Source: Shewanella donghaensis (GTDB lineage Bacteria > Pseudomonadota > Gammaproteobacteria > Enterobacterales > Shewanellaceae). Taken from it: DNA of 64,000 nt. Each line of letters starts with the position of its first letter. Within the stretch, counting starts at the first letter, position 1. This document shows positions 46,968-56,705 of the stretch, in pieces. The notes under the pieces were generated by a model. The model did not search any database and was not told where the DNA came from. It saw nothing but the letters and a program-made list of their open reading frames with translations. Made by a program: the position numbers and the translations under genes. The stretch is taken from contig NZ_CP041783.1 of NCBI RefSeq assembly GCF_007567505.1, forward strand, positions 744,001 to 808,000. Reading direction: 5' to 3'.

Positions 46968-48569
46968 TTAATGCCTTTCCCTATAGGTAAAATAATCGAA
47001 CTCAGCTGGAATATTCGCACCCGTTAAATCTTGGCAACACATACCCACAAATGCCCCAGTAAAGTTAGCACCTTCGCCCTTACCTGCTTCATCAGAAATG
47101 AGACTGTAATCTAAATCACATATCGGTAGCCACGCGTTACCATCTACAGAGTAACTAAAAGTTAACCGTTCATAATCAACATCAGCTCTTAAGCCTATAT
47201 TTTCACTTTGCTCATCAGTAATAGGTATACGTTGCTGATAAATAGGAAAGTCAGCTTTTAAAGACTCATCACCTAAACAGCTCATGACATCGATATGTAT
47301 CCCATTTTCATCATATGAGACATACAGATAATGAAATTTATGCGCATTGTAATAGCAAATTAATCCTGCTTGTTGTTGAAAACTCGTAGGTTTAAAGCGC
47401 AATTGTGTTTGTGCTACAAATGAATGATGTTGCTGTCTTCTAGCGATTAATGCCTGTTTAAACGTACTGCCAACTGAATGTTTTCCGTATAGCGCCAGCG
47501 CACCAGGCTTATCAGTTAAGCTATAAAAGCAATCAGGGTTGGGAATTCTTAGCCATTGATAATGATCAGGTAATACAGCACCAGAAAAATCATCATGATG
47601 CGAATAATCTCGTTGTGGCTTTGCTGTTAGCCCTTTAGGATTTATTTCGCCGTAAATTTCGCCCGACGCTAAACTAAACCAACCATCATCTTTTAATATT
47701 AATGCTTGAATACCCGTTTCTCGGCCAAGTGGACTGCGCTTGTCTCCGTTTTCTAATGTAATCGGCCTAGATAGAAGATGCGTTAAAAACCACCGTCCAT
47801 CTGGAGATTGCACTAATCCGCCGTGTCCAGTTCGTTGCAGAGGCTTATCCAAATTATCTTTAGACGTTAGCACATGAACATTAGGATCGATTTCATAAGG
47901 ACCAGTGATACTTTTAGAGCGTGCAAACGTACAAGCATGTTCGTAGCTCGTTCCGCCTTCTGCGGTTAATAAGTAGTAGTAATCATTAATCTTGTATAAA
48001 TGAGGTCCTTCGGTCAGCTGATGTTTACTGCCAGAAAATATATTGACTGCTGTGCCAATAAGTTTTTGCTGCTGTTCGCAATATTGTTGTAGCACAATAC
48101 CGGCAAAAGGATGCTTACCAGGACGATGATCCCACAGCATATTCACTAGCCATTTACTGCCAGTATCATCATGAAATAAAGATGGATCGAAACCACTACT
48201 GTTTAAGTAAACGGGATCGCTCCATTCACCATCAATTGTGGAGCAAGTCGTAAGGTAATTGGGACAATCTTTAAAGTTACCATCAAACCGCTGGACGTTA
48301 GTATAAATCAGATAGAACAAACCATCTGAATAACTCAAACACGGGGCCCAAATGCCACAAGAGTCGGGGCAACCTGTCATATCCAGTAAAGCAGCTCTGT
48401 TTAATGGCCTACTAATTAATTTCCAGTTAACTAAATCCTGTGAATGATAAATTTGTACCCCTGGATACCACTCAAAAGTTGACACGGCAATGTAATAGTC
48501 ATTATTCACTCTCACGATACTAGGATCTGGGTGGAATCCGGGCAAAATAGGGTTTATTTGTTGGCTCAT
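46968..48569 (-). CDS. xynB: GH43 beta-xylosidase
   Basis: A 533-residue GH43 beta-xylosidase that frees xylose from short xylo-oligosaccharides. It has the usual two domains: the propeller (NPILPGFHPDPSIVRVNNDYYIAVSTFEWYPGVQIYHS, with the base Asp in FHPDPS; NSSGFDPSLFHDD; acid Glu in HQLTEGPHLYKINDYYYLL) and a C-terminal beta-sandwich (about 330-533) typical of XynB/SXA-type enzymes. No signal peptide, so cytoplasmic. A perfect xyl-box lies 62 bases upstream, so it belongs to the LacI-type regulon with xylB-xylA-tal. Confidence 0.95.
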   Translation of the reverse strand: MSQQINPILPGFHPDPSIVRVNNDYYIAVSTFEWYPGVQIYHSQDLVNWKLISRPLNRAALLDMTGCPDSCGIWAPCLSYSDGLFYLIYTNVQRFDGNFKDCPNYLTTCSTIDGEWSDPVYLNSSGFDPSLFHDDTGSKWLVNMLWDHRPGKHPFAGIVLQQYCEQQQKLIGTAVNIFSGSKHQLTEGPHLYKINDYYYLLTAEGGTSYEHACTFARSKSITGPYEIDPNVHVLTSKDNLDKPLQRTGHGGLVQSPDGRWFLTHLLSRPITLENGDKRSPLGRETGIQALILKDDGWFSLASGEIYGEINPKGLTAKPQRDYSHHDDFSGAVLPDHYQWLRIPNPDCFYSLTDKPGALALYGKHSVGSTFKQALIARRQQHHSFVAQTQLRFKPTSFQQQAGLICYYNAHKFHYLYVSYDENGIHIDVMSCLGDESLKADFPIYQQRIPITDEQSENIGLRADVDYERLTFSYSVDGNAWLPICDLDYSLISDEAGKGEGANFTGAFVGMCCQDLTGANIPAEFDYFTYRERH

Positions 48570-48630
48570 AATTGACCTACATTGTGACTAAAATGTTATT
48601 AAGTAATTTTATTTTATATCACAACTTTAT

Positions 48631-48644
48631 TGTTAGCGCTAACA
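48631..48644. promoter_or_regulatory. Xyl-box upstream of xynB
   Basis: TGTTAGCGCTAACA, identical to the site before xylB; here the palindrome extends to 16 bp with an outer T/A pair. Confidence 0.8.
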
Positions 48645-48900
48645 AATGATCGCGAATAAATAATGTTAATCACGACTAAGCTGAAGGCTAATTACCCATC
48701 AAATGGTTATTGTTAACACTGATAAACATTAGGTTGTGGTTTTCACTATTGATAAATATTCTATATTAGCGGAATGCTGCATTTGTTCGGCAGGGGCTAG
48801 ATGTAAAATAACGCTAATAGTGATGATGAATTCTTAAAACTAAATTGAGCTATTATTATATAAAGTTTACGGTAAACCAATCTCTTATTAGACAGCTATA

Positions 48901-48932
48901 AAAAATGTCACTCCATTTGAGTGACATTTTTA
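48901..48932. terminator. Terminator downstream of galE
   Basis: Perfect 12-bp stem AAATGTCACTC/GAGTGACATTT region with loop CATTT and A and T tracts on both sides. It lies about 104 bases past the galE stop and is the only terminator there. Confidence 0.8.
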
Positions 48933-49035
48933 AGTAACATTAAAGATAAACAAAAGGACTATGTAAGCTTTAACATCAGCAATATTGACCTTTATTTATT
49001 TTTTAATTAAAGCACTATAAAGGTTATATAAACCA

Positions 49036-50064
49036 TTAATCTTTGTCATAGCCATTTGGATTGGCTGATTGCCAGCGCCAAGTATCAACCATCATTTGAT
49101 CTAAAGTGCGTTTTGCTTGCCAATTAAGTTGTTGGTTAGCTTTTTGTGTATTTGCCCAGAAAGCAGGTAAATCCCCTGCTCGTCTTGGACTGACTTCGTA
49201 AGGAATAGGTTTATCTACCGCCTTTTCAAATGCTGAAACAATATCAAACACGGACACGCCATTACCCGTACCCAGATTAAATGATTCAACTCCGGTAAAT
49301 GTTTCATTTTCTTGCAGCCAGTTCATGGCTGCTACGTGGCCTTCAGCTAAGTCCATAACGTGAAGGTAATCTCGCTCACAGGTTCCGTCTTTTGTTGGGT
49401 AGTCAGCACCAAAAATACTTAATTTTTCACGTTTACCTACCATCACTTGTGCAACATAAGGCAGCAAATTATTTGGAATGCCATTTGGGGACTCACCAAT
49501 TTGTCCACTTTCATGTGCGCCGATTGGATTAAAGTAGCGTAACGATACCCCTCTAAAGTTAGCATTTGACACTGCCACATCAGCCATAACTCGTTCAACC
49601 ATCACTTTGGTGGCACCGTAAGGACTAGACGGTGTACCGAGTTTCATGGTTTCAACATAAGGCGCTTCATTGTCTTCACCGTAAACGGTAGCCGATGAGC
49701 TAAAAATGAAGTTATTAACATTATGCTCAGCCATGACTTCCAGCAAACATACTGACCCATGGACGTTATTCTGATAATACTCTAATGGGACCTGAGCTGA
49801 TTCACCGACCGCTTTTAATGCTGCAAAATGAATAACAGTTTGAATGTCGTAATCAGCAAATAATGCGTTTAATGCTTGCTTGTCACGTATATCACCTTCT
49901 ACAAAACTAACTGATTTTCCTGTTAATGCTTCTACGCGCTTTAATGATTCTATATTTGAATTAAAGAGGTTATCAAAAACAACGACATTACAATTGTTTT
50001 CCAGTAGAGATAACACGGTATGAGAGCCAATATAACCAGCACCACCAGTGACTAATACGTTCAT
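49036..50064 (-). CDS. galE: UDP-glucose 4-epimerase
   Basis: Interconverts UDP-glucose and UDP-galactose (or the N-acetyl forms). 342 residues of the extended short-chain dehydrogenase type: NAD motif VLVTGGAGYIGSHTVLSLL, FVEGDIRD, HFAALKAVGES, the catalytic FSSSATVYG and YGATKVMVE (Tyr and Lys), RYFNPIGAHESG and ERDYLHVMDLA. Length matches E. coli GalE. AAGGAACAGTAATG gives the start. No other gal or surface polysaccharide genes are adjacent, so the pathway cannot be named from context. Confidence 0.95.
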   Translation of the reverse strand: MNVLVTGGAGYIGSHTVLSLLENNCNVVVFDNLFNSNIESLKRVEALTGKSVSFVEGDIRDKQALNALFADYDIQTVIHFAALKAVGESAQVPLEYYQNNVHGSVCLLEVMAEHNVNNFIFSSSATVYGEDNEAPYVETMKLGTPSSPYGATKVMVERVMADVAVSNANFRGVSLRYFNPIGAHESGQIGESPNGIPNNLLPYVAQVMVGKREKLSIFGADYPTKDGTCERDYLHVMDLAEGHVAAMNWLQENETFTGVESFNLGTGNGVSVFDIVSAFEKAVDKPIPYEVSPRRAGDLPAFWANTQKANQQLNWQAKRTLDQMMVDTWRWQSANPNGYDKD

Positions 50065-50612
50065 TACTGTTCCTTATGTCGACAGTGATTACACTGTTCC
50101 ATTTTCAATTGAAGCGAATTCATATATGAGTAACAACATTCTGAGCTCATATCATCGACATGAGTTACTCATTCTAGATAATTTACAGATGCTGCTAAAT
50201 TTAAGATGTTACTCATTTATTTTTGATCTTTTATTACAGGTTTTACTAAGAATAATTCTAAAAAATCACTTTAAGCGCTAATTTTAGCAATTAATGTACT
50301 TTTATTACAGGTTTAAATGTGAAAGTTATGTAAACACACTTTGAAAAACAATATGTCAAACCTGAATTACTTTCGTTGATTATATCTAAAATAAATCACA
50401 AAAACAGTTTGAAATTATCGATATAAAACCCTTAACACCCTATATTTATTCGAATTTATATTATCTCTATAGAGTCATAACTTATTGACACAAAAAATTA
50501 CACATTGTTACCACTCAGAGTTAACAATCCCTGTAACATAACCATATAATATTGTTAACTTGATTTACTCTCAGAGCAACTACGCTCCAAAGCACAGTAA
50601 AGAGGAAGTACC
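50065..50612. other. Intergenic region between galE and the RND efflux genes
   Basis: 548 bases, AT-rich, with no frame I believe. The galE promoter must lie at the left and the RND promoter at the right end (50521-50550). Confidence 0.6.
50521..50550 (+). promoter_or_regulatory. Candidate promoter of the RND efflux operon
   Basis: TTAACA (50521-50526), 18 bases, TATAAT (50545-50550), about 60 bases before the GTG start. Confidence 0.5.
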
Positions 50613-51818
50613 GTGGCGACAACAATGCAAAAAGCTTTTCCATTTGTAGTAATTATCACAGGCGCTGTGATTGCTACCGCTTTAATCATGCTTAAACAGG
50701 CTCCAGAAGAAAAACCGCCTATTGATAACACGCCTTTAGTATCAGTACAGAGCATTAAATATGAACCTATGAAATTTACTGTGAGTTCTTACGGTGTCGT
50801 TAATGCTAAATATCACACTGAGTTAGTTGCTCAAGTCAGTGGTGAAATAACTTATGTATCTGACACTTTTGTAAAAGGTGGCTTCATTAAAAAAGGCCAG
50901 ATACTCGCTAAAATTGATCCAAGCGATTATGAGTCTGCATTACTTGATGCTCAAGCAGATCTTGCATCAGCTAAATCTAGCCTCGTTTTAGAAAAGGCTA
51001 CTGCAGAAGTTGCAGAACGAGAATGGGCTGAGATTACTGACAGTAAACCCAGCGACCTGAGTTTACGTAAACCACAATTAGCACAAGAAATCGCCAAATT
51101 AAAAAGTGCTGAAGCAGGTTTGCAACGTGCACAACGGAATTTAGAACGATCAATCATTAAAGCACCATACGACTCATTAATCGGTAGTCGTAATATTGGT
51201 ATGGGCAGCTTTGTCAGTAATGGTTCGTCAATTGGATTAGTTTATAACACTGAGAAAGCTGAAGTTCGTCTGCCATTAGCTGATAAAGAAATGCAATACC
51301 TTGACCGTAAAGGCACCAATGCAGAAGTCACTCTGGTAGGTAATTTTGCCGGTGAAAAACAACAATGGAAAGGCACTATCGTCCGCAGCGAAGGCGTTAT
51401 AGACAGTAAAAGTCGTATGACGTATTTGATCGCTGAGGTTAATGATCCATACGGCCTTAAAAGCAATCATAAAGAATTACGTTACGGCACATACGTAACA
51501 GCCCATATTGGCGGAACAAATGCCGGCAACGTGGCAGTGATTCCACGCCACTTAATTGTTAACGGTTTAGTCGCTGTGATGGATGAAGAAAAGAAACTCA
51601 GATACTTGCCCGTCAATATTATCAGACAAGATGGTAGCAACGTTATTATCTCAAGTGGCATTGAGGAAGGAATGAACATTATTACTTCAGCCCTTGATTA
51701 CCCTATTGAAGGAATGACTGTCGCGTTACCAGAAGATAAAATACTTCAACAAGACGTTCCAGTTGATGACGCCGACGAAGATTCAGAGTCTGCAATCGTT
51801 ATGGAGGGTAAGGAGTAA
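50613..51818 (+). CDS. RND efflux periplasmic adaptor (membrane fusion protein)
   Basis: A 401-residue adaptor that joins an inner-membrane RND pump to an outer-membrane channel. An N-terminal membrane anchor (AFPFVVIITGAVIATALIML) is followed by a lipoyl-like half motif VNAKYHTELVAQVSGEITYVSDTFVKGGFIKKGQILAKIDPSDYESALLDA, a coiled-coil hairpin (about 110-185) and ERSIIKAPYDSLIGSRNIGMGSFVSNG. AGGAAGTACC before the GTG at 50613 supports that start. The next gene, the pump, starts 2 bases after this stop. No outer-membrane channel gene is near. Confidence 0.92.
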   Translation: MATTMQKAFPFVVIITGAVIATALIMLKQAPEEKPPIDNTPLVSVQSIKYEPMKFTVSSYGVVNAKYHTELVAQVSGEITYVSDTFVKGGFIKKGQILAKIDPSDYESALLDAQADLASAKSSLVLEKATAEVAEREWAEITDSKPSDLSLRKPQLAQEIAKLKSAEAGLQRAQRNLERSIIKAPYDSLIGSRNIGMGSFVSNGSSIGLVYNTEKAEVRLPLADKEMQYLDRKGTNAEVTLVGNFAGEKQQWKGTIVRSEGVIDSKSRMTYLIAEVNDPYGLKSNHKELRYGTYVTAHIGGTNAGNVAVIPRHLIVNGLVAVMDEEKKLRYLPVNIIRQDGSNVIISSGIEEGMNIITSALDYPIEGMTVALPEDKILQQDVPVDDADEDSESAIVMEGKE

Positions 51819-51820
51819 TC

Positions 51821-54800
51821 ATGGAAGACACTCATAAAGGCTTAATTGCTTGGTTTGCTCGTAACAGTGTTGCAGCAAACCTATTGATGGCAATAATATT
51901 AATAGGTGGTCTACTCACCGCAAATACCATTCGTAAACAATTTTTCCCTGCTGTTGAAATTAACTGGATAGAATTCAGTGCGGTTTACCCAGGCGCCGCG
52001 CCGCAGGAAGTTGAAGAAGGCATTACCGTTAAAATTGAACAGGCCTTAGAAACTGTTCAAGGTCTACAGCGCGTTATTACCTACTCGAACCGAAATCAAG
52101 CTTCTGGTTATTTCAGAATTGAAGATTCTTATGACCCACAAATTGTACTTGATGAAGTGAAATCTGAAATCGATTCAGTTTCTACCTTCCCTGCAGGAAT
52201 GGAATTCCCGAAAGTAGAACGGATTAAAATACGTCAGGAAGTGATGTATTTAAGTCTTTATGGCGATTTATCTCAACGCCAATTAAAAGACTTGGGTGAA
52301 AAAATACACCAAGAAATAATGCAACTGCCAAATGTGAATATTTCAGAGTTTTACGGCGGGTTAAATTATGAAATTAGCGTTGAAGTCAGTAAGGATCGTT
52401 TACGAGAATTTGGTTTAAGTTTTAATGATGTTGCTGAAGCGGTTCGCGGTTATTCACGCAATATGTCAGCGGGTCAGATTAAAGCAGAAAATGGCTATAT
52501 AAATTTACGGGTTCAAAACCAAGCCTATGTGGGGTATGAATTTGAAGACTTACCTTTACTGACACTTGATGATGGTACTAACCTGCTTCTAGGCGATGTG
52601 GCCACCGTTAATGACGGCTTTGAGGAAGGTATACAATACTCTAAATTTAATGGTCAAAATGCCGTTACTTTCTTTGTTGGTGCCGCTAAAAACCAAAGTA
52701 TCACTGACGTTGCTGAAACATTAAAAAAGTATGTTGCTGAAAAGCAAGATATTCTACCTGATGGCGTCACGTTAGAGCCCTGGGTTGATATGACTTACTA
52801 CCTTGAAGGTCGTTTAGACCTGATGCTAGATAGTATGAAAACTGGCGCATTTTTAGTCTTTATCATGCTGGCTTTATTCCTACGGGTGCGCTTAGCATTT
52901 TGGGTCATGATGGGTTTACCAGTCTGTTTCTTGGGTACGCTGCTATTCATGCCGATGGGCTTTATTGACGTTACCATTAATGTCATCAGTTTATTCGCCT
53001 TCATTCTGGTGCTGGGGATCGTGGTCGATGATGCCATTGTAATGGGCGAAAGCGCCCATACAGAATGTGAAGAAAATGGCCAAAATATTGATAGTGTGAT
53101 TAGAGGTGTCAAGCGTGTTGCTATGCCCGCCACCTTTGGTGTTCTGACCACAATTGCTGCATTCTTACCTATAACCTTAGATGATGGACCCTCGTCCGCT
53201 TTTGGCCAATCCATTGGGTTTATCGTCATTCTGTGTTTATTGTTCTCATTGGTTGAATCAAAGTTAATCTTACCTTCTCACTTGGCTCATATGAATAAGC
53301 CAAAGGTGGTTAAACCTGGTTCAAAAAATCCTCTTGATTGGTTACGAAATATCGTTAACTTCATCCAAGGAAAAATTGAAAGAAACCTGACTAAGTTCAT
53401 TTCAAACGTCTATCGCCCTAGCCTAACCATGGCGGTGAAATATCGCTATACCGTTATAGCAACCTTCATTATGCTAATCGTGATTTGTGCTGCGCTATAC
53501 ATAAGTGGTTTAGTACGCTTTATTGGTCAGCCTAAGATCCCCCATGACTTTCCTCGTATTAGTTTAGAAATGAATGTTGATGCAGCAGAAACCGCAACAC
53601 TAGATGCAGCCCATGCCATTGAAACAGCGCTCAGGACTGTAGAAAATGACCTTCAAGAAAAATACGGCCAAGGCATGATTGCTGAACTGCAAGTCGAACT
53701 CCAAGGGCGTACAAGAGCAGAAGTGAGAACTAAACTTGTCGACCCAGAGATTCGACCACTCAATACCTTTGAAGTTGCAGAGCTTTGGCGTCAAGCAATG
53801 CCTAAAATACCAGGGGTAAAATCATTTACAATTCAAGATAGTTTGTTTGGTGGTGGACGTGATGATGGTGATATTAGCTTCCGTTTAGAAGGGAATGATG
53901 AGGTCCAGCTCATTGCGGCTTCAAAAGCATTAAAAGACAAATTGAATACGTTAAAAGGTGTTAGTGACATCAATGATAGTCGTCAATCATCAGCTAAAGA
54001 AGTTCAATTTGACTTAAAACCATTGGCGCATAGTTTAGGACTCACACTCGCTAATATTGCATCCCAAGTGGGCAATAGCTTTTATGGTCTTGAAGCCCAG
54101 CGTATCATCCGTAATGGTGAAGAAATTAAAGTCATGCTTCGATACCCTGAAGAGCAACGTAATTCTATTGCTTTGGTACAAGAAGTCTTAATTAAAACCC
54201 CACAAGGTGCAGAGCTTCCTTTATCAGAAGTCGCAAACATCAATGTAGTACAAGGTGTCAGTAGTATTCGCCGCGAAAACGGTAACCGAACGATCAATGT
54301 TTGGGCTTCTGTTGATGCGGAGCAAGCTGAACCGTTTAAACTGGCTAAAGACATTCGTGATAACTTTATTCCGCAATTACTGGCTAAATTTCCACGAGTA
54401 AAAAGCGAAGTTTCAGGTAGTATTCAAGAGCAACTTGATAGCGCTGATACTCAATTAAGAGACTTCATTATTTCTTTGTTGGTGATATACAGTTTATTAG
54501 CTATACCGCTAAAATCTTACGTGCAACCCTTCATGATTATGTCGGTTATTCCTTTTGGTGTCATCGGTTCAATGCTGGGGCATATCATTCTTGGTATTGA
54601 TTTAAGTGCCCTTTCCGTTTTCGGTATTATTGCTGCGGCAGGTGTGGTGGTGAATGACTCCTTAGTCATGGTTGATTATGTCAACAAAGCGCGAATACAA
54701 GGGGTTAGACTGCATGATGCGGTGATTAATGCGGGTTGTCGTCGTTTTAGGGCGATTATGCTAACGTCATTAACCACTTTCATTGGCTTGGTACCTATCA

Positions 54801-55018
54801 TGGCAGAAACGAGCATGCAGGCGCAGATGGTTATACCAATGGCAGTTTCATTGGCATTTGGGGTATTATTTGCAACAGTTGTGACACTCTGTTTAATCCC
54901 ATGCTTATACATCGCAATTGAAGATACTCGTCAATTCTTAATAGGATCATGGCGCCATTATTTTCCTTTATCTGAAGAGCCAGCTGAAATGACAAAGGGC
55001 ACAATAAATCAACTTTAG
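51821..55018 (+). CDS. RND efflux inner-membrane permease
   Basis: A 1065-residue AcrB-type proton-driven pump with the usual repeat of one plus five membrane segments around two large periplasmic loops. Opening GLIAWFARNSVAANLLMAIILIGGLLTANTIRKQFFPAVEINWIEFSAVYPGAAPQEVEEGI; membrane segment 4 with the proton-relay acids in ILVLGIVVDDAIVMGES, and the second-half counterpart IIAAAGVVVNDSLVMVDYVNKAR. It is of the type found with short adaptor genes in Shewanella and Vibrio; the substrate cannot be told. Translation is coupled to the adaptor gene, and a terminator follows. Confidence 0.93.
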   Translation: MEDTHKGLIAWFARNSVAANLLMAIILIGGLLTANTIRKQFFPAVEINWIEFSAVYPGAAPQEVEEGITVKIEQALETVQGLQRVITYSNRNQASGYFRIEDSYDPQIVLDEVKSEIDSVSTFPAGMEFPKVERIKIRQEVMYLSLYGDLSQRQLKDLGEKIHQEIMQLPNVNISEFYGGLNYEISVEVSKDRLREFGLSFNDVAEAVRGYSRNMSAGQIKAENGYINLRVQNQAYVGYEFEDLPLLTLDDGTNLLLGDVATVNDGFEEGIQYSKFNGQNAVTFFVGAAKNQSITDVAETLKKYVAEKQDILPDGVTLEPWVDMTYYLEGRLDLMLDSMKTGAFLVFIMLALFLRVRLAFWVMMGLPVCFLGTLLFMPMGFIDVTINVISLFAFILVLGIVVDDAIVMGESAHTECEENGQNIDSVIRGVKRVAMPATFGVLTTIAAFLPITLDDGPSSAFGQSIGFIVILCLLFSLVESKLILPSHLAHMNKPKVVKPGSKNPLDWLRNIVNFIQGKIERNLTKFISNVYRPSLTMAVKYRYTVIATFIMLIVICAALYISGLVRFIGQPKIPHDFPRISLEMNVDAAETATLDAAHAIETALRTVENDLQEKYGQGMIAELQVELQGRTRAEVRTKLVDPEIRPLNTFEVAELWRQAMPKIPGVKSFTIQDSLFGGGRDDGDISFRLEGNDEVQLIAASKALKDKLNTLKGVSDINDSRQSSAKEVQFDLKPLAHSLGLTLANIASQVGNSFYGLEAQRIIRNGEEIKVMLRYPEEQRNSIALVQEVLIKTPQGAELPLSEVANINVVQGVSSIRRENGNRTINVWASVDAEQAEPFKLAKDIRDNFIPQLLAKFPRVKSEVSGSIQEQLDSADTQLRDFIISLLVIYSLLAIPLKSYVQPFMIMSVIPFGVIGSMLGHIILGIDLSALSVFGIIAAAGVVVNDSLVMVDYVNKARIQGVRLHDAVINAGCRRFRAIMLTSLTTFIGLVPIMAETSMQAQMVIPMAVSLAFGVLFATVVTLCLIPCLYIAIEDTRQFLIGSWRHYFPLSEEPAEMTKGTINQL

Positions 55019-55069
55019 TGAATGATCTTTAGAACTTGATCTTTAGAACATAGCCTTTAAAAATAACAG

Positions 55070-55097
55070 AAAGCGAAACGTTAAGTTTCGCTTTTTT
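55070..55097 (+). terminator. Terminator of the RND operon
   Basis: Perfect 10-bp stem AAAGCGAAAC/GTTTCGCTTT, loop GTTAA, then a T run. Just upstream, 55023-55049 holds two copies of TGATCTTTAGAAC one base apart. Confidence 0.9.
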
Positions 55098-55221
55098 GTT
55101 TATTGACTCTGATGAAAATCCTGTTATTCGAAAATATAGGAATAATAGTCTCGTCACATAAAAGTTATATGATATTTTTCAATGAAAAACTTTATAACAA
55201 CAATACAAAAAAGAGTGACTT

Positions 55222-56586
55222 ATGACTACGCGGGTTTCTTTATCTACCACGGGCTCAAATACCATTACATCAACAAGAGCTATTACAACAAGAGCTATTA
55301 CGGCAGTAAAACCTCTAACTTCAACAAAGTTCCTGTTTAAGCTATTGAGCTTAACAGCGTCGCTAATCATCAGTGCTAGCTGTGTTGCCGTTGAAATCAA
55401 TCAAGATTCAAATCCTGAAATTAAAGATACCACCACGCCTTATGTGTTATTGATTTCTATTGATGGCTACCGCCATGACTATAATCAAGTACATGAGCCA
55501 AAAAATCTCATTAAATTCGCCAAAAACGCCGCAAAAGTAACTCAATTCACGCCGTCATTTCCAACAGTCACTTTTCCAAATCACTTGACCCTAGTCACTG
55601 GTTTATACCCAAGTCATCACGGAATTGTGGCTAATCGCTTTTATAATCCCACTTTAGACCGCCATTATGCCCTAAGCGATCGTGAAGCAGTAACAGATGG
55701 ACGCTTTTATGATGGCGTGCCGCTATGGTCATTAGCCGCTCAACAAAATATGAAATCAGCAACTTACTTTTGGCCAGGTTCAGAAGCTGAGATTGCGGGA
55801 CATAGACCGACCTACTGGCAAAAATATGATGGAAGAACTCCGAATGAGCTTAGAGTAAAGCAAGTCATCGATTGGTTTAATTTACCTAAAGCAGACCGTC
55901 CACAGTTTGTGACTTTATATTTTTCTGATGTAGATAGCGCGGGACATCATCATGGCCCCTTATCTCATAAAACTTATGATGCTGTTCAATACATTGACAC
56001 GATTATTGGAAATTTATTAGCACAAATTGACACTTTACCTTTTGCGGTAAATGTCATCATTACCTCAGATCATGGTATGGCTAACGTAGACAAATTTGAA
56101 CGAGTTTATACAGATAAGTTATTTGGTGAGAATAAGGATTTACGCTCTAGGTTCAGTTTTATTAACGACGCTGCCTTCTCTTTAGTACACGCTAACGGTC
56201 ATGATAAAAAGCACGATTTAATTGAGCTTGAAAAGCTTGTCGATCAGACAGAAGGGTTAGTTTTTTATCGAAAAGAATCCATCCCTAAGCATTTAGAGTT
56301 TGATTTTAACCCGTCTATCGGTGATGCCATATTAGTAACCCATGATCATTTCATCACTAGTACAGATGCTAAAGCGGGACCAATAGGAAAACACGGTTAC
56401 TATGCCGAAGCCGTACCTGATATGAACACCATACTTTATGCCAATGGGCCTGCATTTAAAGCTGGAGCAAGGGTTACTCAAGCAAAGAATATTCACTTAT
56501 ACCCTTTGATTGCAGAGATATTGAATTTGAGTATTACAGAGCCTGTTGATGGCCAACTTGAAGTGCTACAGCCTTTGTTAAAATAA
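55222..56586 (+). CDS. Nucleotide pyrophosphatase/phosphodiesterase-family protein, exported
   Basis: A 454-residue alkaline-phosphatase-superfamily enzyme of the NPP/ectonucleotide pyrophosphatase type. The first metal Asp is in LLISIDGYRHDY, the nucleophile Thr in SFPTVTFPNHLTLVTGLYPSHHGI, then LYFSDVDSAGHHHGP, VIITSDHGMANV and IGKHGY with the remaining metal ligands. A hydrophobic stretch at about 38-56 (LFKLLSLTASLIISASCVA) looks like a signal peptide after an unusually long 37-residue head that includes TRAIT repeated twice. Periplasmic cleavage of nucleotide or phosphodiester substrates is expected. Single gene with its own terminator. Confidence 0.88.
   Translation: MTTRVSLSTTGSNTITSTRAITTRAITAVKPLTSTKFLFKLLSLTASLIISASCVAVEINQDSNPEIKDTTTPYVLLISIDGYRHDYNQVHEPKNLIKFAKNAAKVTQFTPSFPTVTFPNHLTLVTGLYPSHHGIVANRFYNPTLDRHYALSDREAVTDGRFYDGVPLWSLAAQQNMKSATYFWPGSEAEIAGHRPTYWQKYDGRTPNELRVKQVIDWFNLPKADRPQFVTLYFSDVDSAGHHHGPLSHKTYDAVQYIDTIIGNLLAQIDTLPFAVNVIITSDHGMANVDKFERVYTDKLFGENKDLRSRFSFINDAAFSLVHANGHDKKHDLIELEKLVDQTEGLVFYRKESIPKHLEFDFNPSIGDAILVTHDHFITSTDAKAGPIGKHGYYAEAVPDMNTILYANGPAFKAGARVTQAKNIHLYPLIAEILNLSITEPVDGQLEVLQPLLK
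55272..55301 (+). repeat. Two perfect tandem 15-mers at the 5' end of the NPP-like gene
   Basis: AACAAGAGCTATTAC occurs twice without a break, giving the repeated residues TRAIT in the head region of the protein. The unit is a multiple of three, so copy changes keep the frame. Confidence 0.9.
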
Positions 56587-56607
56587 AAACCTAAACCTAA
56601 TACAAAA

Positions 56608-56638
56608 AAGGACAATATCTTCACGATATTGTCTTTTC
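56608..56638 (+). terminator. Terminator of the NPP-like gene
   Basis: Perfect 9-bp stem GACAATATC/GATATTGTC with loop TTCAC and a T-rich tail. Confidence 0.8.
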
Positions 56639-56705
56639 ATTCTTAATATCAGAATCGTAGTAAAGCAATGAATTTTAAAATCAATTATCAGGGATTATGA
56701 GTGGA

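Larger units (their letters stand above)
48570..49035. other. Intergenic region with xyl-box and galE terminator
   Basis: 466 bases, no gene. It carries the xynB control region with the xyl-box at 48631-48644 and the hairpin at 48901-48932. Confidence 0.7.

Noticed and set aside
50048..50281. A 77-codon plus-strand frame upstream of the RND genes
   Set aside because: It starts within galE on the other strand, has no convincing ribosome-binding site and its composition is that of AT-rich spacer.
52798..53229. A 143-codon open frame on the minus strand inside the RND permease gene
   Set aside because: The plus strand encodes the conserved membrane part of an AcrB-type pump here; the opposite frame has no ribosome-binding site or family features.
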